Positions 17,169 to 25,177 of a stretch of 64,000 bases of DNA are shown one piece after another. The stretch is from Candidatus Omnitrophota bacterium (GTDB lineage: Bacteria; Omnitrophota; Gorgyraeia; Gygaellales; Profunditerraquicolaceae): the NCBI GenBank assembly GCA_023229385.1, contig JALNZI010000001.1, forward strand, positions 1 through 64,000, written 5' to 3'. How positions within the stretch are numbered: position 1 is the first letter of the stretch; the number at the start of each line of letters is the position of its first letter. Below the pieces are notes generated by a model that had not been told where the DNA came from, ran no database searches, and was given only the letters and a program-made list of their open reading frames with translations. The position numbers and the translations under genes are program-made.

Positions 17169-17286
17169 CTATTATTATTTATTCCTCTTTTTTTATATGA
17201 AATGTTAAGTAGTTTTGCGTAGATTTATTGGAGCAGCTACTTACCCTTGCATTTATTATATAGAGTTATTATTTTTCTCATTAAAA

Positions 17287-17598
17287 CTATTTAGAAGATT
17301 TTTTATATTCTTTTAATCGTTTTTCTAATATTTTTTCCATTTTAGCTAATTCAGTATAGTATCCTTCACCATCTGGAAGAGGAAATTCAGTCAAATGATC
17401 TCTAGCAATATCTTCAGCTACTTTATGTTTTTGTTTTTGACTTAATGTTTTATTATTTTTTACATGCTCTTGCTCAACTTTAATACCCATAGCTAATTCT
17501 TTTTTAGATATTGGATGAGTATTATCCCCTATTCCGCCATGTATTGGATTTTTATTATCAAACGATTCATAAATAAACCCATTATATAATAATTTCAT
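17287..17598 (-). CDS. DUF5661-like small protein
   Basis: 103 residues with a pattern I associate with DUF5661: G-KVEQEHVKNN, VAEDIARDHLTEFPLPDG, YYTELAKMEKILE. The family has no known function and is common in large phages. It has an AATAAATA box 6 nt before its ATG. The TnpB element lies immediately downstream. Confidence 0.55.
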   Translation of the reverse strand: MKLLYNGFIYESFDNKNPIHGGIGDNTHPISKKELAMGIKVEQEHVKNNKTLSQKQKHKVAEDIARDHLTEFPLPDGEGYYTELAKMEKILEKRLKEYKKSSK

Positions 17599-17603
17599 AT
17601 AAT

Positions 17604-18500
17604 TTATTTATTAAATAGCTTTATTTTATTTATAAACTGTTTGCTGGGGATATTAGATATAATATTATATGCAGAATTAATTACTTCATTTAAACTAACA
17701 TTTAACACACACTCTGGAGTGATTTTATTATCACATCTATATATTCCATCGCAATTATTCATGCAAAATCTACAGCCATTACTATTTGATACAATTGGTT
17801 TACAATATGAAGCATAAGGCATCCTAAATTCAGGTGAAACTAAATTATATAACACAATAGCTGGAATATTCATAGCAAAAGCCACATGTGACATTCCAGA
17901 ATCGCCTCCAATAAATAAATCAGATAAAGATATTACGGCTGCGCTATCTAAAAAATCAGTGCATCCAACTAAATTGACAATATTTTCATTCTCTTCAAAT
18001 GAATAATCAGCATTAGCTCCAACAAGTATTATTCCTATATTTAATTCATTAAGAGTATTTATTAGAACATTCCAACGATCTCTAGGCCATATTCTGAATA
18101 TACTAGTGGCAGAGCAATGTATTGTAATTAATTTATCTTTACTAAATAATCTACTTATTTTATCTAGCACTCTATTATAATTATTAAATGTTGGATATAA
18201 GGTAGGTCTAAAAAAGCTAGGATTATTAATTTTAGCAGTAAAATAATAACTAGCTAATATATGTTTATTTCTTTGAGATTCATATGAATTATCTAAATCT
18301 ATTATTTCTTCATCATTTGGCATATATTCATAATCATAGATTTCATTTATAAATGGGTTATTTTCTAAGGGATCTTTACGTGAAGTCATTACACTAACTT
18401 CGCATTTCTCAATAACTGCAAAATGCTCAATTAATGGAGTTACCCATATTACATCTCCTATTGCCATTTCTCGTTTTATTAAAATATGACGCTTACCCAT
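17604..18500 (-). CDS. Glycosyltransferase family 9-like (heptosyltransferase fold)
   Basis: 298 residues. N-terminal IKREMAIGDVIWVTPLIEH is the GT9 opening (xxGD...PLI). The C-terminal nucleotide-sugar half has ITIHCSATSIFRIWPRDRW, GIILVGANAD and the signature FIGGDSGMSHVAFAMNIPAIVLY. A Cys cluster (CRFCMNNCDGIYRC) is characteristic of some GT9 relatives. Heptosyltransferases build lipopolysaccharide cores; in a phage the target could be host LPS or a virion glycan. It overlaps the upstream GT2 gene by 8 bases. Confidence 0.8.
   Translation of the reverse strand: MGKRHILIKREMAIGDVIWVTPLIEHFAVIEKCEVSVMTSRKDPLENNPFINEIYDYEYMPNDEEIIDLDNSYESQRNKHILASYYFTAKINNPSFFRPTLYPTFNNYNRVLDKISRLFSKDKLITIHCSATSIFRIWPRDRWNVLINTLNELNIGIILVGANADYSFEENENIVNLVGCTDFLDSAAVISLSDLFIGGDSGMSHVAFAMNIPAIVLYNLVSPEFRMPYASYCKPIVSNSNGCRFCMNNCDGIYRCDNKITPECVLNVSLNEVINSAYNIISNIPSKQFINKIKLFNK
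17605..17612 (-). promoter_or_regulatory. Late-type box AATAAATA, 6 nt from the ATG
   Basis: Minus strand AATAAATA, 6 nt, ATG at 17598. It overlaps the stop of the upstream glycosyltransferase. Confidence 0.5.
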
Positions 18501-19209
18501 TAATATACCAATCCTTTATTGATAAATTAGCAATATTTGCAGTGTCTTTGGTATAATTACTAATAGTATTGCTATTGCTTTGCCAAGACATAGCTAAATA
18601 ATGTGATAAATAACGAGGATTCATTTTTATATTAAATATTTTTAAATTACAACTACTAATATCTTCATAAAAAGTAGCTCCAACATCGTACCTTCTAACT
18701 TTACCTTTTGGTACGTCTGATTTCATAGTATAAAATCCTTGGGATTCTGTTGATATTACTTTATTAATATTAGTATACATAATTTTATTGTTTTTTATAT
18801 TTTCGACATTTATGAATGAAAAATAAGGATGAATTCTTGGGTGCATTAGCCATCCACATGAATCCCCTATTTCTTCCCCAGCTAATGTAATATCATTATC
18901 AATAAAATATTGAATCTCCTTAGTTATATTATTTTTAAATATAACATCAGTGTCAACTAAAATGGCATACTTTGTTCTACATAATTTCAAACCTAACTCA
19001 ACTCCTTGATAATGAAGTGAATTTGGATTTCTATAAAAAGGAATATTACTTTCATGCAATAATTCCGCAGTATCTTCATTAGTAGAATTATCAATGAGTA
19101 ATAGTTTATTTGTAATATTATAATTAATATGCTTCCATGATTTAAGCATAGTTAATGTTACTTTAGGAGTGTCATAGCTACAGGTAATAAGAGTAATATC
19201 AAAGCTCAT
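18493..19209 (-). CDS. Glycosyltransferase family 2-like
   Basis: 238 residues with a GT-A fold: ITLITCSYDTPKVTLTML opening, LLLIDNSTNEDTAELL, then NPNSLHYQGVELGLKLCRTKYAILVDTDVIF where DTD is the metal-binding DxD. This is the canonical GT2 start. It is coupled to the GT9 gene and likely acts with it on the same glycan. Confidence 0.8.
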   Translation of the reverse strand: MSFDITLITCSYDTPKVTLTMLKSWKHINYNITNKLLLIDNSTNEDTAELLHESNIPFYRNPNSLHYQGVELGLKLCRTKYAILVDTDVIFKNNITKEIQYFIDNDITLAGEEIGDSCGWLMHPRIHPYFSFINVENIKNNKIMYTNINKVISTESQGFYTMKSDVPKGKVRRYDVGATFYEDISSCNLKIFNIKMNPRYLSHYLAMSWQSNSNTISNYTKDTANIANLSIKDWYING

Positions 19210-19218
19210 AATTAAAAA

Positions 19219-19226
19219 TATTTATC
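19219..19226 (-). promoter_or_regulatory. Late-type box GATAAATA
   Basis: Minus strand GATAAATA with a 9-nt gap to the ATG at 19209; no Shine-Dalgarno. Confidence 0.45.
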
Positions 19227-19810
19227 TAAAAAATATGCCCAATTAAATACCCACTCAAAAATAATATAACTCCTCCTAGTATGGTATTCTTCTTGCTTAT
19301 GATGGCTCCATTTGAGTATCCACTATCATAGGCGCTCTTTACTACAATCTTGGATGCGTCTAGTGCCGAATCACTTAATTTAACCATATTTGACACTGTA
19401 GTTGTGCATATTCCAAGTTGAACATTGGTTATGCTTAATTTACTAGAATCTCTTACGAATTTATTATTCAATTCTATTGTTTTTGTTATTTGAGAATATC
19501 CTACATTAGTTGAAGTGCCATCTAATTTATTAATAGGAAAAATACTATCAAATACTTTCTTTTCTTTACTAGTATCTGTAGCTAATTTAGTTAAATAAAT
19601 ACTATCTAATACATAAGCAGTGTCTATTCTTAGCTTATTTTGACCTAATTTATATAACGTATCAGTATTATGAACATATAATGTTTCTATTTTAGATTTA
19701 GAGCTATCAATAGAACCTAAATCAACATGTTTAGTTGATCTATTTGTAAAAAATAGAATACCAAAAACTACAGCTAATATTGCAAATATACCTAACATCC
19801 AATTTTTCAT
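19226..19810 (-). CDS. Membrane protein with N- and C-terminal TM segments
   Basis: 194 residues. A TM helix at residues 4-21 (WMLGIFAILAVVFGILFF), a roughly 145-residue Ser/Thr/Asp-rich middle and a second TM helix at about 172-192 (NTILGGVILFLSGYLIGHIF). Its own GAGG Shine-Dalgarno and an upstream AATAAATA box are visible. It could be an inner-membrane spanin-like or superinfection-exclusion protein, but the lysis genes are 6 kb away. Function unknown. Confidence 0.55.
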   Translation of the reverse strand: MKNWMLGIFAILAVVFGILFFTNRSTKHVDLGSIDSSKSKIETLYVHNTDTLYKLGQNKLRIDTAYVLDSIYLTKLATDTSKEKKVFDSIFPINKLDGTSTNVGYSQITKTIELNNKFVRDSSKLSITNVQLGICTTTVSNMVKLSDSALDASKIVVKSAYDSGYSNGAIISKKNTILGGVILFLSGYLIGHIF

Positions 19811-19837
19811 AGCAACCTCGTATATTACTATTTATTG

Positions 19838-20851
19838 TTAAAAAATTATTCGTATGTTATTCATAGAGGCAGTAAGCTCAATATATTGATTAATCTTTTT
19901 ATAATTACTTTGAGTTGGGATTGGTAAGCAATAATCAAATGTATTAGAATGTATTAAATATTTTGAAGTGCTTACTGAGAAAATAGAAGAATCTATTTGA
20001 TAATACATGCCGTATTTTTTATCATAAGGAGTTTGAGTAATTGTTATTACATCTGTATTAAATAACGTAGTTTTAATTAATTTTGGATAATACTTAATGT
20101 ATTCAATACCTCCAAATATAAAATCAAAATAATAGTCAAAATAATCAAAAACATAATTATCATCCTTATTTGAAGATAATATATTCTTGATTGTTTTTCT
20201 ATCTTTAACTATTAACTTAATATTATCTTTATCTAAAATAGATAAACATAAATCTTCAAATCCGCCAACTGGAGTGTAATAAATATAATAATCATCTAGT
20301 GCTAATGATTCTAAATTGAATAATGTTTTATATAGGAATCTTGGGTCAATTTGGCTTTGGATAGTGTTATAAATATTTGTGCCTATTTTTTTGCTAACAT
20401 CCATATAAAAAGATTCACTAAATATTTCTTTCATCAATTTAACTAAATTTTTAATATCACCATATCTAGTTATAAATTCATCATATGTAGGAGTAGATAA
20501 TATATTATCATTATAATCATATTCAAATTCAAATGTTTTTTTAGTAAATGGAAATCTCAAATTTCCGTCTGTAGTATTTTTGAATTTTAATTTAGGATAT
20601 GGAACTTTAATATAAGATTCTGTTATTGGGATAAATCGTAGATCTGGTTCATATTTTAATAATAAATTAACTTGCTTCTCATTTAGCAAGCCAAGCATAT
20701 TGCTTTTATTTGAATATATCCCACCTAAATATTCAGAATTATAATGTATAATTTGCTTATTTGGGTATTTTTCAGATAAAATTCTAGTATATATACATGA
20801 ATCTAATGAATCACCGTATACATTTATTATATTTCCTCTATTAGATAGCAT
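19838..20851 (-). CDS. Possible NAD/FAD-dependent sugar mutase-like protein
   Basis: 337 residues. The N-terminus (NIINVYGDSLDSCIYTRILS) resembles a degenerate dinucleotide-binding strand-loop-helix; later LGGIYSNKSNMLG, YYIYYTPVGGFEDLCLSIL and a C-terminal half recall UDP-galactopyranose mutase/amine-oxidase folds. The GxGxxG is not intact, so this is a weak assignment. Its place in the glycan block supports sugar metabolism. Confidence 0.35.
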   Translation of the reverse strand: MLSNRGNIINVYGDSLDSCIYTRILSEKYPNKQIIHYNSEYLGGIYSNKSNMLGLLNEKQVNLLLKYEPDLRFIPITESYIKVPYPKLKFKNTTDGNLRFPFTKKTFEFEYDYNDNILSTPTYDEFITRYGDIKNLVKLMKEIFSESFYMDVSKKIGTNIYNTIQSQIDPRFLYKTLFNLESLALDDYYIYYTPVGGFEDLCLSILDKDNIKLIVKDRKTIKNILSSNKDDNYVFDYFDYYFDFIFGGIEYIKYYPKLIKTTLFNTDVITITQTPYDKKYGMYYQIDSSIFSVSTSKYLIHSNTFDYCLPIPTQSNYKKINQYIELTASMNNIRIIF

Positions 20852-20858
20852 GTAAAAA

Positions 20859-20866
20859 TATTTATA
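20859..20866 (-). promoter_or_regulatory. T4-type late promoter, TATAAATA, 7 nt from the ATG
   Basis: Minus strand TATAAATA exactly, 7 nt, ATG at 20851, no Shine-Dalgarno. Confidence 0.7.
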
Positions 20867-20869
20867 ATA

Positions 20870-21073
20870 TTATTTTGCCGGAAAATACTTGATTCCATTG
20901 TATTCTATGACATAATTTTTAGAATATCGAGTTTTTTTAATATGTTCCATCAAAGCTTCGTTATTTAATACAAACTTGGTACGGCGTTCATCTCTACAAA
21001 CTAAATTACAAAAATCTATAAAATTAACTTTAAATATTGGCTTTCCGTTGAATTCATCTTCAAGTAATATCAT
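20870..21073 (-). CDS. Small hypothetical protein
   Basis: 67 residues, mixed charge, two Cys, with no recognised motif. It is a single gene framed by its own late promoter upstream and the next late promoter downstream. Confidence 0.5.
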   Translation of the reverse strand: MILLEDEFNGKPIFKVNFIDFCNLVCRDERRTKFVLNNEALMEHIKKTRYSKNYVIEYNGIKYFPAK

Positions 21074-21080
21074 TTAAAAA

Positions 21081-21088
21081 TATTTATA
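21081..21088 (-). promoter_or_regulatory. T4-type late promoter, TATAAATA, 7 nt from the ATG
   Basis: Minus strand TATAAATA, 7 nt, ATG at 21073. It follows directly on the T-run of the terminator at 21091, so replication-operon transcripts stop exactly where late transcription restarts. Confidence 0.7.
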
Positions 21089-21090
21089 TA

Positions 21091-21117
21091 AAAAAAGCTA
21101 GACTGATCTAGCTTTTT
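21091..21117 (-). terminator. Rho-independent terminator of the clamp / dUTPase operon
   Basis: 11-bp stem AAAAAGCTAGA/TCTAGCTTTTT with a 4-nt loop; on the minus strand a T-run follows. It closes the operon 25738-21153. Confidence 0.85.
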
Positions 21118-21152
21118 ATTGTTAATTATTAAAATACTTACTCACTTTTATC

Positions 21153-21356
21153 TCATAGGAATGTTTTAGTTAATGTATTAATATCTGCATCAGATAAATA
21201 AGTTGGGCAATATCCTTCAATTCCGCATTCATGTGTTATATTACCCAAGCCAAATAGCTTGCATCTTGCACAATCAGTTGAAAACTTATCATAATCCATA
21301 TTAATCTTATCCAAAATATCCAAAGCCTTAAATACTACTTCTTTACTTTTATTCAT
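21153..21356 (-). CDS. Small cysteine-rich protein
   Basis: 67 residues with five Cys, including CARC and a CGIEGYC pair, suggesting a small zinc or Fe-S-free metal site. It is last in the clamp operon and overlaps the thioredoxin-like gene by 4 bases (ATGA). Function unknown. Confidence 0.55.
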   Translation of the reverse strand: MNKSKEVVFKALDILDKINMDYDKFSTDCARCKLFGLGNITHECGIEGYCPTYLSDADINTLTKTFL

Positions 21357-21811
21357 TTTAGTAACTTTCCGTAAAATGTCTCAATGTAACTACCTGTCAT
21401 TACTCCATCAACTACGTCATACAATGCGAAATTTTTATCAAATATGTAATGTCTAGGGGATTGGTCAAAAGAAGCATTAAGTTTGTACCAAATTTTCTTA
21501 TTATCAAATTCAGGAACAAGTAATACCCTAGCTTTCCCATCACCAACATATCCGCTATCTTTTCCCCATTGTATTAGTTGATTATAAGCTTCCATGCATA
21601 CTCCACATGGATTATCTTTTTCCAAGCTTACTACACTAATTATAACAAGATTTGGCGACTTATTGTACTCATTATTTAAGTCTGCTTCAACTAATAACTT
21701 ACGGACATCATCTGAAATTGATGTAAATATTGACTTAAATTCATAATTATCTAGCTGAGTGTTATTCAAAGCATCAACTCGTTTTTCAAATTCTTTATCT
21801 AAATCAATCAT
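21353..21811 (-). CDS. Thioredoxin-fold protein
   Basis: 152 residues. A strand LVIISVVSLE leads to the redox motif CGVC (in NPCGVCMEAYNQL) at a helix start, followed by ARVLLVPEFD and a cis-Pro site in QSPRHYIFD. This is the thioredoxin arrangement with an N-terminal extension. In a phage it may reduce the ribonucleotide reductase NrdJ encoded at 36448; that link is inference. GGAG Shine-Dalgarno, 0-base spacing from gp44. Confidence 0.65.
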   Translation of the reverse strand: MIDLDKEFEKRVDALNNTQLDNYEFKSIFTSISDDVRKLLVEADLNNEYNKSPNLVIISVVSLEKDNPCGVCMEAYNQLIQWGKDSGYVGDGKARVLLVPEFDNKKIWYKLNASFDQSPRHYIFDKNFALYDVVDGVMTGSYIETFYGKLLK

Positions 21812-22816
21812 TTATTTCTCCAATATTACTTTACAAATTTCAGCAAACATATAAGCAATATTAACTTCTTTGCTCACGCATTCATTATGAAAATTATTGG
21901 CATTACCAATAATGGTAACAATTTCTAATTTCTTTAATGGATGAATTGATAATTTTTCAAAATATCTCAACAAAACCAAATATATATTACTATTTAATTG
22001 TAATTTAAGATGCGCCGCTCTAGCATTAGCATAATCGCCTTTTTCTAAGGCAGTGATAACTTCTTCATAGGTGAACTTTGAAGATCCATTAGGATTTGTT
22101 GTTAATTTACCACATAAATTAGATATCATCTGTGCATTATCTAATGCGGTTCTAAAATCTGGATAATTCGATTCAACTAATGTTTTTATAAATTCTAAAT
22201 CATATTCAACATTTTCTAATTTACAAATATTTTCAAGTCTATTAACCATTTTAGACTTTATTTCATTAAGATATTTTAAATTAGAATGATTAAAATCTAC
22301 CTTAATGCATCTAGACTGTAAAGCTGGGATAACTTTATCAATATAATTGCAAGTCATTCCAACTCTGCTAGTCCCTGCAATACTATTAATGGTTGAACGA
22401 AGTGGATCTTGGAATGCAATGGCATTAGCTCCATCTATTTCATCCAATATTATTAACTTAGGAACATTGTTATTTTTAAATGTATTATAATTAGAAAATG
22501 AAATGATCTCATTTTTAATAGTTTTTTCATCATCACATAATGATGCATTAATATACTTATATCTAGTTTTTATTAAATTAGCGATCATCTTAAATGTAGA
22601 AGTTTTGCCAGTTCCAGTCATTTCTGAAAAGAATAGCATATGCTGCAATTTACTAGGCTCACTAATTATTTGTGAAATAATTCGTTTATCTGCTAAAAAT
22701 ATTTTTTCTTCTAGCTCATTTACTTCATCATTTTCACTACAATGCTCAGGTAGGCAGAGATCATCTACGCTTTTGGGTGTATACTTCTCTACCCATATTT
22801 TATCGGCAAAATCCAT
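21812..22816 (-). CDS. 44: Clamp loader ATPase (gp44)
   Basis: 334 residues, AAA+ ATPase of the RFC/gp44 type: KYTPKSVDDLCLP start, Walker A GTGKTST, Walker B LIILDEIDGA, sensor-1 region and an arginine-finger type segment SRVGMTCNYIDKVIPALQSRC. It hydrolyses ATP to load gp45 on primer ends, with gp62. AGGATA Shine-Dalgarno; 8 bases after gp45. Confidence 0.9.
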   Translation of the reverse strand: MDFADKIWVEKYTPKSVDDLCLPEHCSENDEVNELEEKIFLADKRIISQIISEPSKLQHMLFFSEMTGTGKTSTFKMIANLIKTRYKYINASLCDDEKTIKNEIISFSNYNTFKNNNVPKLIILDEIDGANAIAFQDPLRSTINSIAGTSRVGMTCNYIDKVIPALQSRCIKVDFNHSNLKYLNEIKSKMVNRLENICKLENVEYDLEFIKTLVESNYPDFRTALDNAQMISNLCGKLTTNPNGSSKFTYEEVITALEKGDYANARAAHLKLQLNSNIYLVLLRYFEKLSIHPLKKLEIVTIIGNANNFHNECVSKEVNIAYMFAEICKVILEK

Positions 22817-22824
22817 TGTGTATC

Positions 22825-23640
22825 CTAATCGTTTGAAATTCTTGAAGGTGATACTAGTGACGACTCAATTATTTGATTTTCATATTTTATAGTAGCACTA
22901 CATAATACATTAAAATTATCATCTAAATTTAGTACTGATATTTTATAATCAACTCCTAATTGGCTCATCATATCGAAACATCCAAAATTAAATTTAAGCT
23001 CTTCCCCAATATTAATGTTATCAAAACCGTTTATTTTGTCTGATTCAATTTTGATCTTGTATTCTAAATCTTTTGCACTGTTAAAGCTTAAAACTATGCA
23101 ATTTTTCTTCAAAGCAAAATTAAAAGTTTCACATTTAAAATTCTTACCAGTGCAGATATCTACAATATCTTCTATTTCTTGATTAGTTAATTCAAAAGAA
23201 AACATTTCAGGATCTAATCTACTTCTATCGAATTTTTCTAAAAATCCCATTTCATCAGGATAAGAATCTGGATTATATAATTTATAAGACATTGAAGATT
23301 TATTGTTATGTATTTCTACAATATCAAATCCATTTTTGTCAATAATTCTACGCATTTTAAACGTAGGATCATTCCCATACCCCTGACGTTTACATGCATC
23401 TAAAAATACAGAAAAATCATTAAAAGTAATTGTATCTTCTGGAAATTTAAAAGAATATTCATCCATTGTTAAGGAAAAAAATACATTTTTGGTTGTTTCA
23501 TCAAATCTAGTGCAGCTAATTATGTCGTCAACTTTACGAAATACTAGATTTTTACCTAATACACATTTACTAAAAGTTAATGATTTAAAAATATTGTAAA
23601 ATTCTCTAGAAAATTCTAAACTTTTACTTTGCTCTACCAT
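22825..23640 (-). CDS. 45: Sliding clamp (gp45)
   Basis: 271 residues; T4 gp45 has 228. The N-terminal half includes TKNVFFSLTMDEYSFKFPEDTI and FSVFLDACK, typical of phage clamps; the C-terminal half repeats the beta-alpha-beta plan and ends with KYENQIIESSL. Direct adjacency to gp44 supports the call. Besides tethering the polymerase, gp45 activates T4 late promoters, which fits the many TATAAATA boxes here. Confidence 0.8.
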   Translation of the reverse strand: MVEQSKSLEFSREFYNIFKSLTFSKCVLGKNLVFRKVDDIISCTRFDETTKNVFFSLTMDEYSFKFPEDTITFNDFSVFLDACKRQGYGNDPTFKMRRIIDKNGFDIVEIHNNKSSMSYKLYNPDSYPDEMGFLEKFDRSRLDPEMFSFELTNQEIEDIVDICTGKNFKCETFNFALKKNCIVLSFNSAKDLEYKIKIESDKINGFDNINIGEELKFNFGCFDMMSQLGVDYKISVLNLDDNFNVLCSATIKYENQIIESSLVSPSRISND

Positions 23641-23909
23641 TAAGTTCCTGCTTTTACACTAGGATCGTTATTAATTACACATTTTGCATCGTGACTAGTA
23701 TACCAAACACCTGGATAAGAAGGATATTCCCAATGATTTTTTATTGGATCTTGCACTGGAGATTGTGGAAATTTAGTCCAATCTATTATTGTTGGAGTTT
23801 TATCTACAATAGTTTTTAATTGATTATATAAATCGCTGGCTTCTTCAAAAGTTAGAATATATTCATCATCTCCCAGCTTTATTTTAATTTCTTGGCTTAT
23901 TTTAATCAT
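23640..23909 (-). CDS. Hypothetical protein between dUTPase and clamp genes
   Basis: 89 residues with a Pro/Trp-rich second half (HWEYPSYPGVWYTSHD). It overlaps the neighbouring genes by a single base at both ends, so it belongs to the operon. No family recognised. Confidence 0.55.
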   Translation of the reverse strand: MIKISQEIKIKLGDDEYILTFEEASDLYNQLKTIVDKTPTIIDWTKFPQSPVQDPIKNHWEYPSYPGVWYTSHDAKCVINNDPSVKAGT

Positions 23910-24220
23910 TATACTTTTCCTGTAGTTGAACCTAATCCACCTTCTCTAACATCTCCATTATCCAAACTATCGCCATCAATTAATAAAAATTTAGCAAAAA
24001 TACCTTGAGCAAATGATTCACCTCTAAGTATTTTTAATGTTTTGGTTCCTTGATTATGCAATCTAATAAATATTTCACCTTCATTTTTAGGATTATTGTA
24101 ATAATCACAATTATGCAAGCATATATGATTTCCAAAAAAATTGTGATTATTATCAACATTTAAATAATATATTTTCATGTCAGATATTTTTGTTAATGAC
24201 TTTACTTTTACAAACTGCAT
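23909..24220 (-). CDS. dut: dUTPase C-terminal half with C-intein
   Basis: 103 residues. Residues 1-37 are a C-intein ending in block F/G: NNHNFFGNHICLHN, with the terminal His-Asn, followed by Cys+1. Residues 38-103 are the dUTPase C-extein: the rest of motif 3 (CDYYNNPKNEGEI), motif 4 (RGESFAQGIF) and the P-loop-like motif 5 (REGGLGSTTGK). Joined to the N-half by trans-splicing it makes a normal 157-residue dUTPase. It begins inside the 3' end of the nuclease gene (41-base overlap). Confidence 0.85.
   Translation of the reverse strand: MQFVKVKSLTKISDMKIYYLNVDNNHNFFGNHICLHNCDYYNNPKNEGEIFIRLHNQGTKTLKILRGESFAQGIFAKFLLIDGDSLDNGDVREGGLGSTTGKV
24110..24220 (-). other. Split C-intein (37 aa)
   Basis: Encodes the start MQFVKVKSLTKISDMK, block F YYLNVDNNHNFFG and block G NHICLHN before Cys+1. 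Length and motifs match naturally split C-inteins such as those of fractured phage genes. All residues expected for Asn cyclisation are present. Confidence 0.85.
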
Positions 24221-25157
24221 TTAATATCTCCAGTGTTTTACCATCTCGGTATTTTTTATTCTTAAACCACTCAGTTTCCCAAATAATTATAACACAATAC
24301 CCCTTACTTATTATATAAATTTCTCTATTCTTATCATATTCCCAAATTTCACTAGCTGTTTTTCCTACTTTACTGTTATAATATTTCTCATCATATACTT
24401 TTGGATTGCAATGCCAATAATCTCCGTAACATTCTATTGCTACATTTCCAATACAAAAATCTAAGCTATACCTTTTATTATCATCATTCAAATATTTTTC
24501 ACATTCAACATCTATGAAATTATTAATTAAAAAACTATTAACATTCTTAGCAAATTTAGACTTTCGTTTACCAACTCCTTTATTAGCACATTCAATCGAA
24601 CAATATATTTTATTTCTATGTTTAGGTGATTTAAAAATCTTCCCGCATGTTCTACATTTAATGAATTCATTATTATAATTATAATGGCATTCTGTTGAGC
24701 AAAATTGAACATTTTTTCTGTATCTATCGTATGCAAAAGATTTCCCACAATATATACAATTAGTAGTTATTTTTGTTGATACTTTTTTATTATTAAGTGG
24801 TCCATTTTTCTTAACAAATTCTATGTAGCATTTAGTTGAGCAAAATCTTGATTTATTTTTTACATATTTAAAGGGTTGATATTCATGCCCACAATTAATG
24901 CACTTTGAAAATTCACAAAATTTATATTTTAAATGAACTTTCCCACATTTTTTACAAATTAATGGATTTTTAATTTTTATTGGTTTTATAATAACTTTTT
25001 TATTTTTCAGCAATTCATCATGCTTAATAGTATTCCGATATACTACTGAACATTTTAAGCTACAGCAAATGTTGGGTCTATCTTTTCTAGCTTTAAATTC
25101 ATTTCCGCAAATTAAACACTTAACCAATGGACGCGCATTAATGTATTTCTTACTCAT
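24180..25157 (-). CDS. Vsr-like homing endonuclease between the dUTPase halves
   Basis: 325 residues. About 200 residues of repeated zinc fingers (six CxxC pairs with spacing such as CLICGNEF, CIYCGKSF, CRTCGKIF) act as a DNA-binding array. The C-terminal nuclease domain has SLDFCIGNVAIECYGDYWH, then an Arg/Lys-rich helix and GYCVIIIWETEW, the Vsr/EDxHD-like layout. Free-standing nucleases of this type are known to sit between split-intein gene halves. It has its own TATAAATA promoter 7 nt before the ATG. Confidence 0.8.
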   Translation of the reverse strand: MSKKYINARPLVKCLICGNEFKARKDRPNICCSLKCSVVYRNTIKHDELLKNKKVIIKPIKIKNPLICKKCGKVHLKYKFCEFSKCINCGHEYQPFKYVKNKSRFCSTKCYIEFVKKNGPLNNKKVSTKITTNCIYCGKSFAYDRYRKNVQFCSTECHYNYNNEFIKCRTCGKIFKSPKHRNKIYCSIECANKGVGKRKSKFAKNVNSFLINNFIDVECEKYLNDDNKRYSLDFCIGNVAIECYGDYWHCNPKVYDEKYYNSKVGKTASEIWEYDKNREIYIISKGYCVIIIWETEWFKNKKYRDGKTLEILNAVCKSKVINKNI

Positions 25158-25164
25158 ATTATAA

Positions 25165-25172
25165 TATTTATA
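25165..25172 (-). promoter_or_regulatory. T4-type late promoter for the homing nuclease
   Basis: Minus strand TATAAATA, 7 nt, ATG at 25157, no Shine-Dalgarno. Late expression of homing nucleases is also seen in T4. Confidence 0.65.
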
Positions 25173-25177
25173 CTAAT

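Larger units (their letters stand above)
15843..17250 (-). mobile_element. TnpB-only IS200/IS605-type insertion
   Basis: The GC-elevated block runs from just beyond the tnpB stop to about 17250. The left end (minus-strand sense) carries a subterminal imperfect hairpin, AAGTAG/CTACTT (17207-17212 with 17237-17242); the right end carries CCTTGC/GCAAGG (15862-15889). There is no terminal inverted repeat or target duplication, as expected for this family. Exact ends are approximate. The insertion separates the DUF5661-like gene from the truncated hypothetical gene. Confidence 0.7.

Noticed and set aside
24527..24748. Minus-strand ORF overlapping the homing nuclease in another frame
   Set aside because: Out-of-frame overlap; the nuclease frame has the zinc-finger pattern.
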